Assembly (NCBI GenBank): GCA_016617855.1 | Contig: JAECUM010093678.1 | Location: forward strand, 1-64,000 | Direction: 5' to 3' | DNA length: 64,000 nucleotides | Source: Megalonaias nervosa | Lineage: Eukaryota; Mollusca; Bivalvia; Unionida; Unionidae | Shown here: positions 13,525 through 22,449 of the stretch, one piece after another | Numbering within the stretch: the stretch's first letter is position 1 | Layout of the letters: each line of letters starts with the position of its first letter | Made by a program: the position numbers and the translations under genes | Notes under the pieces: generated by a model | What the model was told of the DNA's origin: nothing | The model's input: the letters and a program-made list of their open reading frames with translations, nothing else | The model's database searches: none

Positions 13525-13759
13525 ACGAACAAAAGAAAAATGAAACTGAACCTATGGAAAGAGGCGAAGAGGATGCTTTCTATATAAAAACAACAACAGC
13601 AGTCACAGACAACGAGTGAAGAAGAAGGCAAAATTACAGTCATGATGTCAAGATGGCCGCGACAAGAAGAACATTTAGTCTCAAGGAAAAACTAAGATGT
13701 AAACTGATGATTTATCAAAATGGATACATTGGATCTACCTTTAGACTTATAGTTCATAC

Positions 13760-14157
13760 ACAGCTTCTTGGAATCAAGTGATATGTGCTAAAGATGAACT
13801 GCCACATCGAAAGCCTAAAGATGTTCAAGCCTATAATATCAATACAGACGACAGTTATTGACCAGAAACCCACAGAGTAACGGTCTATATTCCCTACGAC
13901 CACGGCGTGGAATGTTTTTATTGTTATGTATTACCTCATCCGGAAGACGATATCATCGACTTTATAAGACAAAATGGTGTATCTATTCAGTTCGATAATG
14001 TAAAGATTACAAGAAGAATCAGATTCCATTGTGTGTGGACAATATTGTGTGCGTGTTTTATCCGTCAACTTAGTTTTGGATTTCCCTTAGAACATATGGG
14101 GACTTGTTTTTCTCGAGTGCACTATAGAAATGATGACAAAATAGATAGGTGGTTTTG
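13760..14157 (+). pseudogene. Decayed adenain-like cysteine protease
   Basis: The frame shared with the ORF at 13907-14158 reads CAKDELP near 13784. It continues with YNINTDDSY, an in-frame stop, then THRVTVYIP with a candidate catalytic His at 13871, CYVLPHPEDDIIDFIRQNG, and a Cys-containing RIRFHCV near 14020. This matches the layout of the adenovirus-type (C5) maturation protease that usually sits near the Polinton capsid gene: RDxLP region, GTHWV histidine, YG turn, C-terminal cysteine. The expected aspartate of the FDSYG motif is not conserved. The internal stop and a likely later frameshift mark it as a relic. Identification rests on pattern and context. Confidence 0.45.
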
Positions 14158-14676
14158 AGAACATTATGGGAGATGGAGGCAGATGAAGTTATTGTCTCCT
14201 ACAGAAAGACAAGACCTGCGCTGCAGTGAAGCCCATAACAAGGCCTAACCGTCCTTGATATCGCCGTCGTTAACATCTCAATGGTCCAGGACGACAACCC
14301 AGGGCCCCTTTTCAAATATATCGACATGTCTTAGAAAAGAGATACTATTCAATCATTCCCAATGTTTGTTTCTGTGTATGTCTTTGTCTTCCACAGCAAT
14401 AATCAATTTAAAACCACATCTACCCTAGGGCAATAGTGTAATTGTTGGTTTAGTGTATATGTGTTAGCACTACCTAAATTTTAACTAATGTTAAACCTAT
14501 GTGCTAAATAAACCCCAAGAAGAATAGGTTCTTTTAGGTCCGCGCTATTTCTTTTGACTTGCATTATGTACTAAACCTAAGAATGTTATCATTCAGGTCT
14601 GCGTACTGAATCGGAAGGATGTTTTCATTCACGGCCTCGCATAAAGCACACAAAGCGTTACGTTCGCCACGTTTCA
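14158..14676. other. Spacer between the virus relic and the LINE
   Basis: No gene is recognised. This probably contains the right remains of the decayed element and the 5' region of the LINE. A junction is not visible, and I find no TIR for the relic. Confidence 0.4.
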
Positions 14677-15757
14677 GTGCAAATACAATCAAGATGTGAT
14701 CACTGTCGTGGGCATAATAATGGTCATTGCAAAAGGAAAGGACAAAGATGCGCCAGTAGTGCAGAAGTACACCATCCTAAATCACACGAGTGCATCTATA
14801 CCACTCGAGAATTGGAAATAGTTCGTCTCATGGACCAAAACCAAATAGCACATAAGGAAGCAGAAGCCAGGGTTACTCAAATAAATAAAGCCCAACAATC
14901 CATAAAGACCGGAAATACAGGAGCTCCTCAAAGTAATGATTTAAGAAAACAGGAGAATCATACTATAAGAAACAAGACGAAAGAAAAAAGACACCCCTGA
15001 AACTCTGTGTGTGTGTGTGTGTGATTTGGATTTTTAACGTAGCTTTAACAATTTTTCAGTCATATTGCTACGATGTCTGCAGTGTGGCAGTTTATAGTGA
15101 TGTCTAGCACTGGGGCATCAAGCCGCATACATGTTGCATGATGTCCCACCCAGTCACATTATCCTGACACCAGGCCGACCAGTCCTAACACTAACCTCTT
15201 AATGCTGAGCGCCAAGCAAAGCAGCTGTTAGTACCATTTTTATAAATCTTTGGTATGACTCGGCCTGGGATCGAACCCACGACCTCCCGCATCCCAGGCG
15301 GACTCTCTAACCATTAGCCCACCGGAGCGGTCTCCCCTGAAACTAATATCCCTCAATAATCATTGACATGAAGGACAATAAGGATAACATGGACGAGAAG
15401 ACAGATAAACCAAGTAGTATCGAACCCAATACAAGACCAAACCAAACGTAGGCAACGCCAATGGTGACCAGGTCCCAATAAACCAACAATAAACAAACAA
15501 AAACCTAGTTACCTCCTAACAAACAGCAATAGCAATAGCAACAAGGTATCGTTTGACCAACCTAAGACCTTTTCAGTAAGCGCTGTGCTACAGTATACTA
15601 GTGAACTGTATGTTATGAATTACAAAAAATAACCAAGCCCCATCCGATTTGATATAACATTTGTTAGGTAAACTTTCGGAACAATATTTCCCAATGCAAT
15701 AGTGACAGAGTAGAGCAATATATAAGCAATATGAACCTGTAAACAACATTAACTACA
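14677..15757 (+). pseudogene. LINE ORF1 (gag-like) remnant, interrupted by a SINE
   Basis: The open frame 14677-15000 begins MQIQSRCDHCRGHNNGHC and continues with more Cys/His residues and SHECIY, as in the zinc-knuckle end of LINE ORF1 nucleic-acid-binding proteins. The C-terminal part is Gln/Lys-rich and low in complexity. The frame runs into an antisense SINE at 15005; beyond 15344 only stop-ridden remnants continue to the start of ORF2. In the family this protein packages the retrotransposon RNA. Knuckle spacing here is not canonical, so it is either diverged or damaged. Confidence 0.5.
15005..15333 (-). mobile_element. tRNA-Pro-derived SINE, antisense, with 11-bp TSD
   Basis: Read on the minus strand, the head (about 15333-15255) has a tRNA layout with A-box 'TGGGCTAATGG', an anticodon arm whose loop reads CTGGGAT (anticodon GGG, Pro) and B-box 'GGTTCGATCCC'. 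A conserved body ('TTAGTGTTAGGACTGGTC', 'TGGGACATCATGC', 'AGACATCACTATAAACTG') and a tail of 'TTAAAAATCCAAATC' plus (CA)n follow. Exact direct repeats CCCCTGAAACT at 14994-15004 and 15334-15344 flank it. Two more copies lie at 42441 and 50449. It inserted into LINE ORF1. Confidence 0.9.
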
Positions 15758-16546
15758 ATGTCTAACATACACAGTAAAGTTCTGATACTATGGAAATGGA
15801 ACTGCCGTGGGATCATCTATAACATACCTGAATTCATTATTAAATTAAATAACGAAATGCAAAAACCAGATAGTATATGCCTGCATGAAACATATATATC
15901 AAATGCCACTAGGTTTATACCGAAAATCTCAAGATTTTCAACAGGATACTTCAAAAATAGAGCTAATGGGAAAAAGGGGGAGGCCTAGCTATCTACGTTA
16001 GTGACTCCCTGCCAAACACAACTAAGGTAAATATAGACCAAGATACGGAAATCCATGAATCCCTTGCAACAGTCGAAATTCAATCTATTATAATTAACAC
16101 CGGACGAATTAGTATAAAGCTTTATAATATCTATGACCCAGGGGGTAATAACCCTATCACAATCGATACCTACAGAAAGATGACGTGCAATAGCATAGAA
16201 AACATCATTATATGTGGAGACTTCAACGCCCACAGTGAGCGATGGGGAGGTGCTAGGCTTGACAAGAGAGACAAATTGATAGGGAAATGGGTTGCTGAAT
16301 CCAACCTTGTAATACTCAACAATGGTTCTCGCACCAGAATTGATCCAGAGAATGGCGCTCTGTCGGCAATAGACCTCACCATATGTTCCCCTAAATTGGC
16401 GCAAATAATAAATTGGGAAGTTGATCAAATAGCACAATACGAAGCGATCACATCCCGATAATAGTCACCCTGAATATAATGACCCAGATAAATCCATCTA
16501 GCAACATAATAAGACGGATATGTAATAAAGCTGACTGTGACCTTTT
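15758..16546 (+). pseudogene. LINE ORF2, N-terminal APE-type endonuclease part
   Basis: The frame 15758-15988 reads LILWKWNCRGIIYN and later DSICLHETYI, the Asn and Glu motifs of AP-endonuclease-like LINE nucleases. After a frameshift near 15985 the next frame reads LAIYVSDSLP and, from 16180, IIICGDFNAHSERWG, the Asp/Asn motif, then DLTICSP and a stop with DHIPI beyond. The enzyme would nick the target DNA for target-primed reverse transcription. The frame is cut at 16547-16551, where the Polinton inserted, and the same protein resumes at 32640. At least two lesions are independent of the insertion. Confidence 0.75.
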
Positions 16547-16551
16547 CAAGT
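16547..16551. repeat. Left copy of the Polinton target-site duplication (CAAGT)
   Basis: CAAGT directly precedes the left TIR and is repeated at 32635-32639. It is preceded by T, so the duplication can be read as 6 bp (TCAAGT) if the last T of the right terminus is counted. Six base pairs is the usual Polinton length. Confidence 0.85.
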
Positions 16552-16824
16552 AGCAGCAGAGAGGGTGGACCCTACAACTTTTTCCTGACCTTATTTTACA
16601 AAAATAAAGGTTCCTACAGGGGCTGAAAAATAAGGTCAATAACGCTAAACCGAACCTCCTAACTTTTATTATTACCATATAGTTTGAAAAACGGATAATA
16701 AATCGTTTGGGTTAGCTCATTTTTGTTATTTTATTTTTGACTTTTTTGTTTTTTTAATGTTATAATGCGTTTAGTTTACTTACCGGGTCACTCAATTTTG
16801 TCGTCCACCCTCTCTGCTGCTATA
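16552..16824 (+). repeat. Left terminal inverted repeat of the Polinton
   Basis: This pairs with 32362-32634 in inverted orientation over 273 bp. I count one substitution (AACGCTAAAC against AACGTTAAAC) and two single-base differences in homopolymers. The first 19 bp (16552-16570) recur inverted at its inner end (16803-16821), so each TIR carries its own small terminal inverted repeats. An open frame of about 76 codons on the minus strand crosses the TIR into flanking DNA and is probably not a gene. Confidence 0.95.
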
Positions 16825-16856
16825 TATTAAACAACCATTATAAATATTATTAACAA

Positions 16857-17938
16857 ATGAGTATCGGAGAACCACATTCAGCTAGATTAGCTCGAGAGCG
16901 ACTAGAAGCAATTAGAAAATATCTACCCGTTCGTGATTTAGTCAAGCAACAACTACAATCACGTCAGGAATCTCAGGTTGAATTTGAAGAGGATACAAAC
17001 AGTTATTTAAACCTATTACCGAGACCACTAAAGGTCTTCTTCCTGCGTTAGAAAAAACCGCTGAAGCGACTGGAAAAATAGCAGAGCGAAGAAAACAGAC
17101 AAAAAGAATTTTACGTGGACTTCCAGCTGAAATAGCTGCTGCTCAACTAATACAACAAATACAACCAATACCTGAGGGCGCTGAAACACTAGAACCTGAG
17201 GGCGCTGAAGCACTAAAACCTGAGGGCGCTGAAGAACTAGAATCCAAACAAAAAAAATCAGGTTATATTAAACCGGCAGATAAATTTCATCCAATGAATG
17301 TTAATCTAATTACCAACAATATTAAAACCCCCCAAAAAACTGGCTGAGTTTGCTGAAGGTAGTTTTAGTAACAGAGCTACATTACTAAAACCTGATTACG
17401 CTAATGATTTTAAAAGCCGTAATGACTGGCGAAAAGTATTATATAAAATATGGAATGAAGTGGATCGAATTAGTGTAAATGATCCAATTTATAGGGAATA
17501 TAACAGGGAAAATAATAGAATGGATGAATTAAGAAAGACAGAACAACAACAAAAAAAAAACAACAACAACAAAAACAACCAAAAGAAGAATTTGCAACAT
17601 TACCACAATCACCACAACTTAAATTACCACGACCACAACAACTACAACCAGTCCAAACAACAGGTAAGGAAGAAACTGAGGAAGAAGAATTTTATGATAC
17701 TCCTGGCGCAACTGGAAGTGGTTTAGGAAGTGGTTTTATTACTTGCCCCAATAACGTCCTTGCTGATGTTGATCGACTAGAAATCCTCATTGGAGAAAAA
17801 CGAGCTGGTAATAATTCCACAGAAATCATTAATGAAGCAGCTGATATTTGTAAACGATTATTTACAGGTGGAATTATGGATATTAATATATATCGATCCC
17901 TCATTAATGAAATCGCCGATGACTACCATAGTGACTGA
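16857..17938 (+). pseudogene. Uncharacterised virion-type protein, first gene of the Polinton, frameshifted
   Basis: I do not recognise the function. The start at 16857 (MSIGEPHSARLARERL) lies 33 bp inside the left TIR. Coding potential continues in three other frames to the stop at 17936-17938, giving about 360 codons. Frameshifts fall near 17030, near 17325-17345 (C6/A6 runs) and near 17550 (A10 run). The N-terminal third is helical and charged. It is followed by three tandem copies of a PEGAE-type unit (about 17170-17235), then a Gln/Asn/Pro-rich low-complexity linker, and a C-terminal segment with LEILIGEKRAGNNSTE and LFTGGIMDINIYRSL. That C-terminal pattern (a GNNS turn followed by a short helical repeat) recalls uncharacterised Polinton-linked proteins. 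Position at the head of the capsid cluster suggests a structural or scaffold role. Confidence 0.55.
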
Positions 17939-17969
17939 GTATGTAATTAAATACAGTTATTATAATAAA

Positions 17970-18442
17970 ATGATCGTACATAGTACTCAACGTGGACCAA
18001 CCATGGTCAGGGTAATAAACTCACGATTACCAGTATACAATACAACCTACGGAGATGGACTAGGCGATATTGTTCAGGGTCTGTTTTGAAGGATAGCCCC
18101 AAAAGCAATACCGATTGAAAAGCAACTGGGGATGAAAGCTATTGATGTTGTTCGTGAAAAAGGTATTGGTGCTTTGGTAATCTCGCTAGTAAAGCGTTTT
18201 CAGCGATCAAGGATAGACTAACACGATTAATACGCAGACCTGCGGTCCGACCTCAACCTGTAAAATTACCTAGCATTGAAGTAATGCCTGCAAATATTAG
18301 TAAAATAATAAATCAAGCTGCTAATCAAAAACTAGCAGAGTTGGCTGATGTACCATTATCAGAAAAAGAAAAAAATATAACCGCTAGTCTGATAGCAGGA
18401 AGTGGTCTCACTTCCCGAAGTGGTCTTCGTTTTAGACGATAA
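17970..18442 (+). pseudogene. Small basic virion protein (core/minor capsid-like), broken
   Basis: The start at 17970 reads MIVHSTQRGPTMVRVINSR, followed by a glycine turn GDGLGDIVQGLF. The frame then hits TGA at 18087-18089, where CGA would fit, and resumes as a basic, helical segment. A second frameshift falls near 18178, and the end is Arg-rich (TSRSGLRFRR) with a stop at 18440-18442. About 155 codons in all. A short basic protein with an N-terminal 'RGxGxG'-like turn directly before the capsid gene is common in Polintons and adintoviruses, and is compared in the literature with adenovirus core or minor proteins. I infer DNA or capsid binding from charge and position only. It ends 5 bp before the capsid start. 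Confidence 0.5.
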
Positions 18443-18447
18443 TAATT

Positions 18448-19848
18448 ATGATAAAGATGTTCAAACGTATATCTGATCCAGCGTTCGACATGGATGCACC
18501 AGTACTCAAGGATGAGTCTGTGCGTGATTATCAATATTATTCTTATGATGCACGAATTCCAGATCAGCGTGGACGAATTGAACTTCAGGTTCAAGATACA
18601 AGTAGGTATTTCTTACCCGCTGAGGCATTTATTGAAGTAGAAGGTGAAATTTTAAATAACGCTGCTCCTGCAGCACCAGTAGCATATGGAGATGAAGTTA
18701 GGGTTGGTTTTGTTAATAATGGTATTATGGCGTTATTTGATAGCGCTACATACATGATTGACGGAAAAAATATTGAATCAATTCAGAAAGACGTTGACGT
18801 TGCTACAACAATACTTGGTCTTGCGAGATACAGCGACGATTATTCAAGATCTGCTGGTCCATCAATGATGTTTGCAAAGGATACTTCTGAACATCCTGAC
18901 CATAGAAATCAAATTCTTCGACGGCCCAATAATCGAGCTGCTCCTCCTGCTCCTGCTGATGCTGTTGAAGATCTATATTTTCCAAATCCAAATTTCAACT
19001 TAGGATTTGGAACACGTAAATCAACGTTAAAAGGTAACAAGAGAGAGTTTTCATGTGCGATTCCACTGTCACATATCTTTGGATTCTGTAGAAATGTCAG
19101 AAAGGTTATTTTTGGAGCCAAACATACGGTTGTACTTGTACGAAAAGGCACTGACGATGATGCATTATGGAGACCCATTGGTGATGCTGGTAAAGTAGTA
19201 CTAACCAAACTTTCATTGTGGATGCCAGTGATAACTCCGTCAATACCTGAAGAAGACCGGTTGCTATCTTTTATGAGTCAAGGTGGTAAATCAACGTTGT
19301 CATGGTTGACAGTGACCACAGATGCTTTTCAAAGTAACATTAATGGTTTATTTACGTGGCAAATAGCTTCTCAGCAGGGTATTTCTGCACCGCGACATAT
19401 ATTTATCGCATTACAAGATGCTGCACGAGTAAACTCACAAAATTCAAGTATTATGATATTTGACAAACTTGGTGTTTCTGAGGTTTCATTAAGGATAAAT
19501 GGACATCAAGAACCATTCGAGGATATATTACTGAATTTTGAAAATAATCATGTAGCACGTGCATATCATCGTCTTATGTCGTTTATGGGGCGTGATCAGA
19601 ACATTGATACTGGTTTACAAATATCACAGTTAGATTTTACAACCTTATATCCGATTTATTACTTTTCACTAGAACATTTAGATTTAACCAGACAATCAGT
19701 CGTTGACATAATCTTTCGAGCTCGCGTAAACCGAGGAGCTATTGCTGATTATAGAGTAATAGCCGTCATACTCAGTCATAAGACGATGTTACTTGAAGGT
19801 GTTGGTGGACGAATGAGAGTCGTTGATGCCCCAGTAGAAAATATGTAA
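18448..19848 (+). CDS. MCP: Major capsid protein, double jelly-roll (hexon-like) type
   Basis: This is an intact 466-codon frame. The N-terminal half reads DYQYYSYDARIPDQ, then IELQVQDTSRYFLPAEAFIEVEG, a nonpolar block VGFVNNGIMALFDSATYMIDG and a helical ATTILGLARYSDD. That is the strand-rich layout of the first jelly roll in Polinton/adintovirus capsid proteins, with an 'NNxIxxLFxxxxxxIDG' region typical of the family. The second half repeats a similar beta-rich pattern, with WMPVITPSIPEEDRLL and FITWQIASQ-like strands. Length is near the usual 450-650. It would form the trimeric capsomers of an icosahedral particle. It lies fifth-last in a tight plus-strand virion cluster. Assignment is by pattern and context, not by alignment. 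A second in-frame ATG at 18457 is possible. Confidence 0.75.
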   Translation: MIKMFKRISDPAFDMDAPVLKDESVRDYQYYSYDARIPDQRGRIELQVQDTSRYFLPAEAFIEVEGEILNNAAPAAPVAYGDEVRVGFVNNGIMALFDSATYMIDGKNIESIQKDVDVATTILGLARYSDDYSRSAGPSMMFAKDTSEHPDHRNQILRRPNNRAAPPAPADAVEDLYFPNPNFNLGFGTRKSTLKGNKREFSCAIPLSHIFGFCRNVRKVIFGAKHTVVLVRKGTDDDALWRPIGDAGKVVLTKLSLWMPVITPSIPEEDRLLSFMSQGGKSTLSWLTVTTDAFQSNINGLFTWQIASQQGISAPRHIFIALQDAARVNSQNSSIMIFDKLGVSEVSLRINGHQEPFEDILLNFENNHVARAYHRLMSFMGRDQNIDTGLQISQLDFTTLYPIYYFSLEHLDLTRQSVVDIIFRARVNRGAIADYRVIAVILSHKTMLLEGVGGRMRVVDAPVENM

Positions 19849-19979
19849 CACGTAATTAGATCACCTTGATTTAAAGGTGCCTGTGTTGAAGTGTTACCCT
19901 GACTCCTGGTCAGATTAAAAAGCTACAATCAGCATAAAAAAATAACTGTGGAATAAAAATATCGCTAAAGCGAGAACAG
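19849..19979. promoter_or_regulatory. Intergenic segment with three short hairpins
   Basis: In 131 bp there are three inverted repeats: CACCTT/AAGGTG (19862-19879), CTGAC/GTCAG (19899-19913, followed by ATTAAAA) and TCGCT/AGCGA (19962-19973). It is the only real gap inside the virion cluster and separates the capsid gene from the protease gene. It could hold transcript-end or promoter signals. That is inference. Confidence 0.4.
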
Positions 19980-20790
19980 ATGAGCGGTTCAAATAAATTA
20001 TCGTTGACCAAGCGTCAATTCAGAAACTTCAATGAAGCTAAAAAATCAAATAAAGGTATAAAACTTAATCTTTCTGCGGGTGCTATCAAAGATATTGCTA
20101 AGACGGGTGGTATATTTCCACTTCTCGCAGCTATACCAGCATTAATAGCCGCTGCAGCCCCAGCTGTTGCAAAAGCAGCTGCATTAGGCGCTGTTGGAAC
20201 CGCTGCTGGAATGGCATTAAAGAAGGCAACCGGACAGGGAATTAAAAAAAAAGGGAAGAGGTCTAAGATTACCAGGGACCCCATATTCTTACGGAAAGGG
20301 TCTAAGACTTCCCGGAACCCCATATTCATGGTACGGAAAGGGTCTAAGACTTCCTGGGACAGTTTACTGATATCGCCTATGTCCAATTTTGATTTACTCA
20401 ATGCCGCTAAAAAGCTAAGAATTAAAAACTTCAGAGGTGTTTTTATGCGGGATCAATTACCAAAACAACCGAATAATATTGAAACTGGTGTTATTAATCT
20501 CGATAAAAACTCTGGACCAGGCACGCATTGGGTTGGATATGCAATTTGATCCACGTGGAATTATTTATTTCGATTCATATGGATTAGTGCCACCTAAGGA
20601 ATTTCTTCATTATGTCAGCAATAATATTGCTCCAATTTGGTATTCAACGTTACCAACACAAACACTAGCTGATCCACCAATATGTGGTCGTGAAGTACTT
20701 AATGTACTTGATACTATATCAAAATCAACAAAACCACCTCATAAAGTCGTGCATGAATATACCACATTGTCACATTTAAACGGATACTAA
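19980..20790 (+). pseudogene. PRO: Hydrophobic virion peptide fused to adenain-like maturation protease, frameshifted
   Basis: The frame from 19980 encodes a basic start, an Ala/Gly-rich hydrophobic segment (GGIFPLLAAIPALIAAAAPA), a KKKGKRSK patch, an imperfect internal repeat around RKGSKTS, and then the protease. The protease has FRGVFMRDQLP followed by GTHWVGY with the catalytic His at 20526-20528. One frameshift near 20545 ends this frame at 20549. The rest continues in the other frame with IIYFDSYG (catalytic Asp at 20572-20574) and PPICGREV (nucleophile Cys at 20683-20685), stopping at 20790. His-Asp-Cys in this order is the C5/adenain layout, used to mature capsid precursors. All catalytic residues remain; only the frame is broken. 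The N-terminal portion resembles the small membrane-active or core peptide often encoded beside the protease. Whether the fusion is original is unclear. Confidence 0.75.
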
Positions 20791-20798
20791 TAAATATA

Positions 20799-21902
20799 AT
20801 GGTAGATATTTACGGAAGATCTACTCGCAGAAATGAAAAACAAGTTGATTTATCTAAATACGCAACTCTTGATCAACTCAGAAATGAGATTGACGATTTA
20901 TTAAATATTACAAGTGTGGATCAAAATGAAGTCGTTGTTTTTCAGGATAAACAAGGACGATTAAAAACGAGTAACATACAACTGACAGATGTGCTCGTAC
21001 GAATTCCTACCGCAGTTGTTAATAATATCGTTATTTTCGCCGATCAGGGTAAAATACTAGATTCTGGTAAGTCAGTTAACGATTTTATCAGGCGAGCTGG
21101 TGATTCATTCAGGGGTGGCATTATTATGAATCGAAATAAAGTTATAGACCTTGGAAATCCAACCGTAGATACAGACGCCGCAACAAAAAAATATGTCGAT
21201 GATCAAGAATCTAAGTACGTGTTAGTCAACGGTGGTATAATGCGTGCATTTCTCAACATGAATAATAATGGTATTAATAATCTTAGAACACCAGAATCTG
21301 ATTTTGACGCTGCAACGAAGAAATATGTAGACGATAGCAACATTCCTACGACAACTTCGCTAAAAACAATCAATACCGAAATGACCACACTCAATGGTAC
21401 TTTTACTAATCACGTACAAACTTTTTTAAATTTTCGTAGAAACATAAACAAACCCATAAAAGATTTTTTTGGTGATCCACCAACCGTTGACATAAAACTA
21501 GCCGACGTTAACATGAAACTCAATGATATTGTTAGTGGAATACCTAATATTGTTCAAAAAACTAATCTGATTAAAATCCTTCACAATCAGATCGTCAATG
21601 TCGTGTACACAGTAGCATCAGGATTAACAACATGGTCACAGCAAAATAACACTATTAAATATACCGCGAATGTTACTGGTGTGTATAGACTGTCTATCTT
21701 TAGCTCTGCAAAGTTTAAAATTTATACTACAACATTTCCGTGGCGTCATTCAACTGATGCTTTCTCTGGAGTTGTATCTATAGTGTTAAATAAAGATGCT
21801 GAAGAAATATTTTTACTGGAAGCAGATGATCAAACAATAACCGCAACGTCTTACTGGTGGTGTTTGGAATTTGTAGCTGAAACACCACAATTAGTCACTT
21901 AA
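20799..21902 (+). CDS. Fibre-like structural protein with phage-type DAATKKYVD repeats
   Basis: An intact 367-codon frame starts 8 bp after the protease stop. Residues 1-100 form an N-terminal domain of unknown type. Residues 107-135 and 148-179 are two copies of a roughly 40-residue repeat, 'GGxIMNRNKVIDLGNP...DAATKKYVDD' and 'GGIMRAFLNMNNNGINNL...DAATKKYVDD'. This pattern is well known from tail-fibre shafts of phages and fibre-like proteins of large DNA viruses. A linker follows, then a beta-rich C-terminal domain (about 255-367: YTANVTGVYRLSIFSSAKF, SYWWCLEFVAE), which could be a receptor-binding knob. Location between protease and penton genes fits a virion surface protein. Host attachment is inference. 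Confidence 0.65.
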   Translation: MVDIYGRSTRRNEKQVDLSKYATLDQLRNEIDDLLNITSVDQNEVVVFQDKQGRLKTSNIQLTDVLVRIPTAVVNNIVIFADQGKILDSGKSVNDFIRRAGDSFRGGIIMNRNKVIDLGNPTVDTDAATKKYVDDQESKYVLVNGGIMRAFLNMNNNGINNLRTPESDFDAATKKYVDDSNIPTTTSLKTINTEMTTLNGTFTNHVQTFLNFRRNINKPIKDFFGDPPTVDIKLADVNMKLNDIVSGIPNIVQKTNLIKILHNQIVNVVYTVASGLTTWSQQNNTIKYTANVTGVYRLSIFSSAKFKIYTTTFPWRHSTDAFSGVVSIVLNKDAEEIFLLEADDQTITATSYWWCLEFVAETPQLVT

Positions 21903-21912
21903 TATAACAATA

Positions 21913-22449
21913 ATGGATCAACCTCAGTCTCTCATCGACGTTCAACGTTACAGATACAATCAAGTATACGAACGTCTGTCTAAACTAAAGGATTTTATTG
22001 ATTATTATAACATAAAAATAAAAAAATACAAAAGGCGTATAGTTGTCATCGATGTAGTTGTTTACTCAGTTTCTGCTGTTATTGCTGGAACAGGATTATT
22101 ATTATCAACATTGACGATGACAGCACCTGCTGTTATAACCATCATTGTTTCAGCATCAACGACTATTGCTGGTGTTCTCGGTATTATAGCTAAAAAGATA
22201 GATACCTGTACAAATGCTAAATTGCACGATTATATGATTAAATTACATACAGTAACAGAGGCATGTTCTAAACTATCCTTGTATATTTCTTCATGCGTTA
22301 GTGATGGTGAAATATCCGATACTGAATTTGCGATGATGATGAAAACCTATGATGATGCGTTTAAGGTGATCGCTAATGATTTTGACGAATTAAATAATAA
22401 CGATAATAATAATGACAGACAGGGAATTACTTCAGCAGATCGTCACTAA
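21913..22449 (+). CDS. Small membrane protein with a central helical hairpin
   Basis: 178 codons, intact. Residues 1-40 are a charged helix, probably coiled coil (YERLSKLKDFIDYYNIKIKK). Two hydrophobic segments, about 43-66 (VIDVVVYSVSAVIAGTGLLL) and 71-93 (APAVITIIVSASTTIAGVLG), are joined by a very short turn, a helical-hairpin arrangement. A second amphipathic helical part carries the motif SDGEISDTEF, and the tail is Asp/Asn-rich. Proteins with this plan (helix, two Gly/Ala-rich membrane segments, KK, helix, 'DGxIxxxEF') recur in animal Polinton loci in my memory, with no proven function. A virion membrane or host-membrane role is possible. The last 38 bp overlap the next gene in another frame. 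Confidence 0.6.
   Translation: MDQPQSLIDVQRYRYNQVYERLSKLKDFIDYYNIKIKKYKRRIVVIDVVVYSVSAVIAGTGLLLSTLTMTAPAVITIIVSASTTIAGVLGIIAKKIDTCTNAKLHDYMIKLHTVTEACSKLSLYISSCVSDGEISDTEFAMMMKTYDDAFKVIANDFDELNNNDNNNDRQGITSADRH

Noticed and set aside
15985..16437. 150-codon minus-strand frame
   Set aside because: Antisense shadow of the LINE endonuclease; the plus strand carries the GDFN motif.
16448..16678. Open frame of 76 codons in the left TIR and its counterpart of 70 codons at 32508-32720
   Set aside because: They are the same TIR sequence read outward and end in unrelated flanking DNA. There are no domain features or start context.
18325..19208. Minus-strand frames opposite the capsid gene
   Set aside because: Shadow frames; the plus-strand 466-codon frame is intact and fits its neighbours.
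20015..20401. 128-codon minus-strand frame
   Set aside because: Antisense of the protease gene; its Ala-rich stretch mirrors the real hydrophobic segment.
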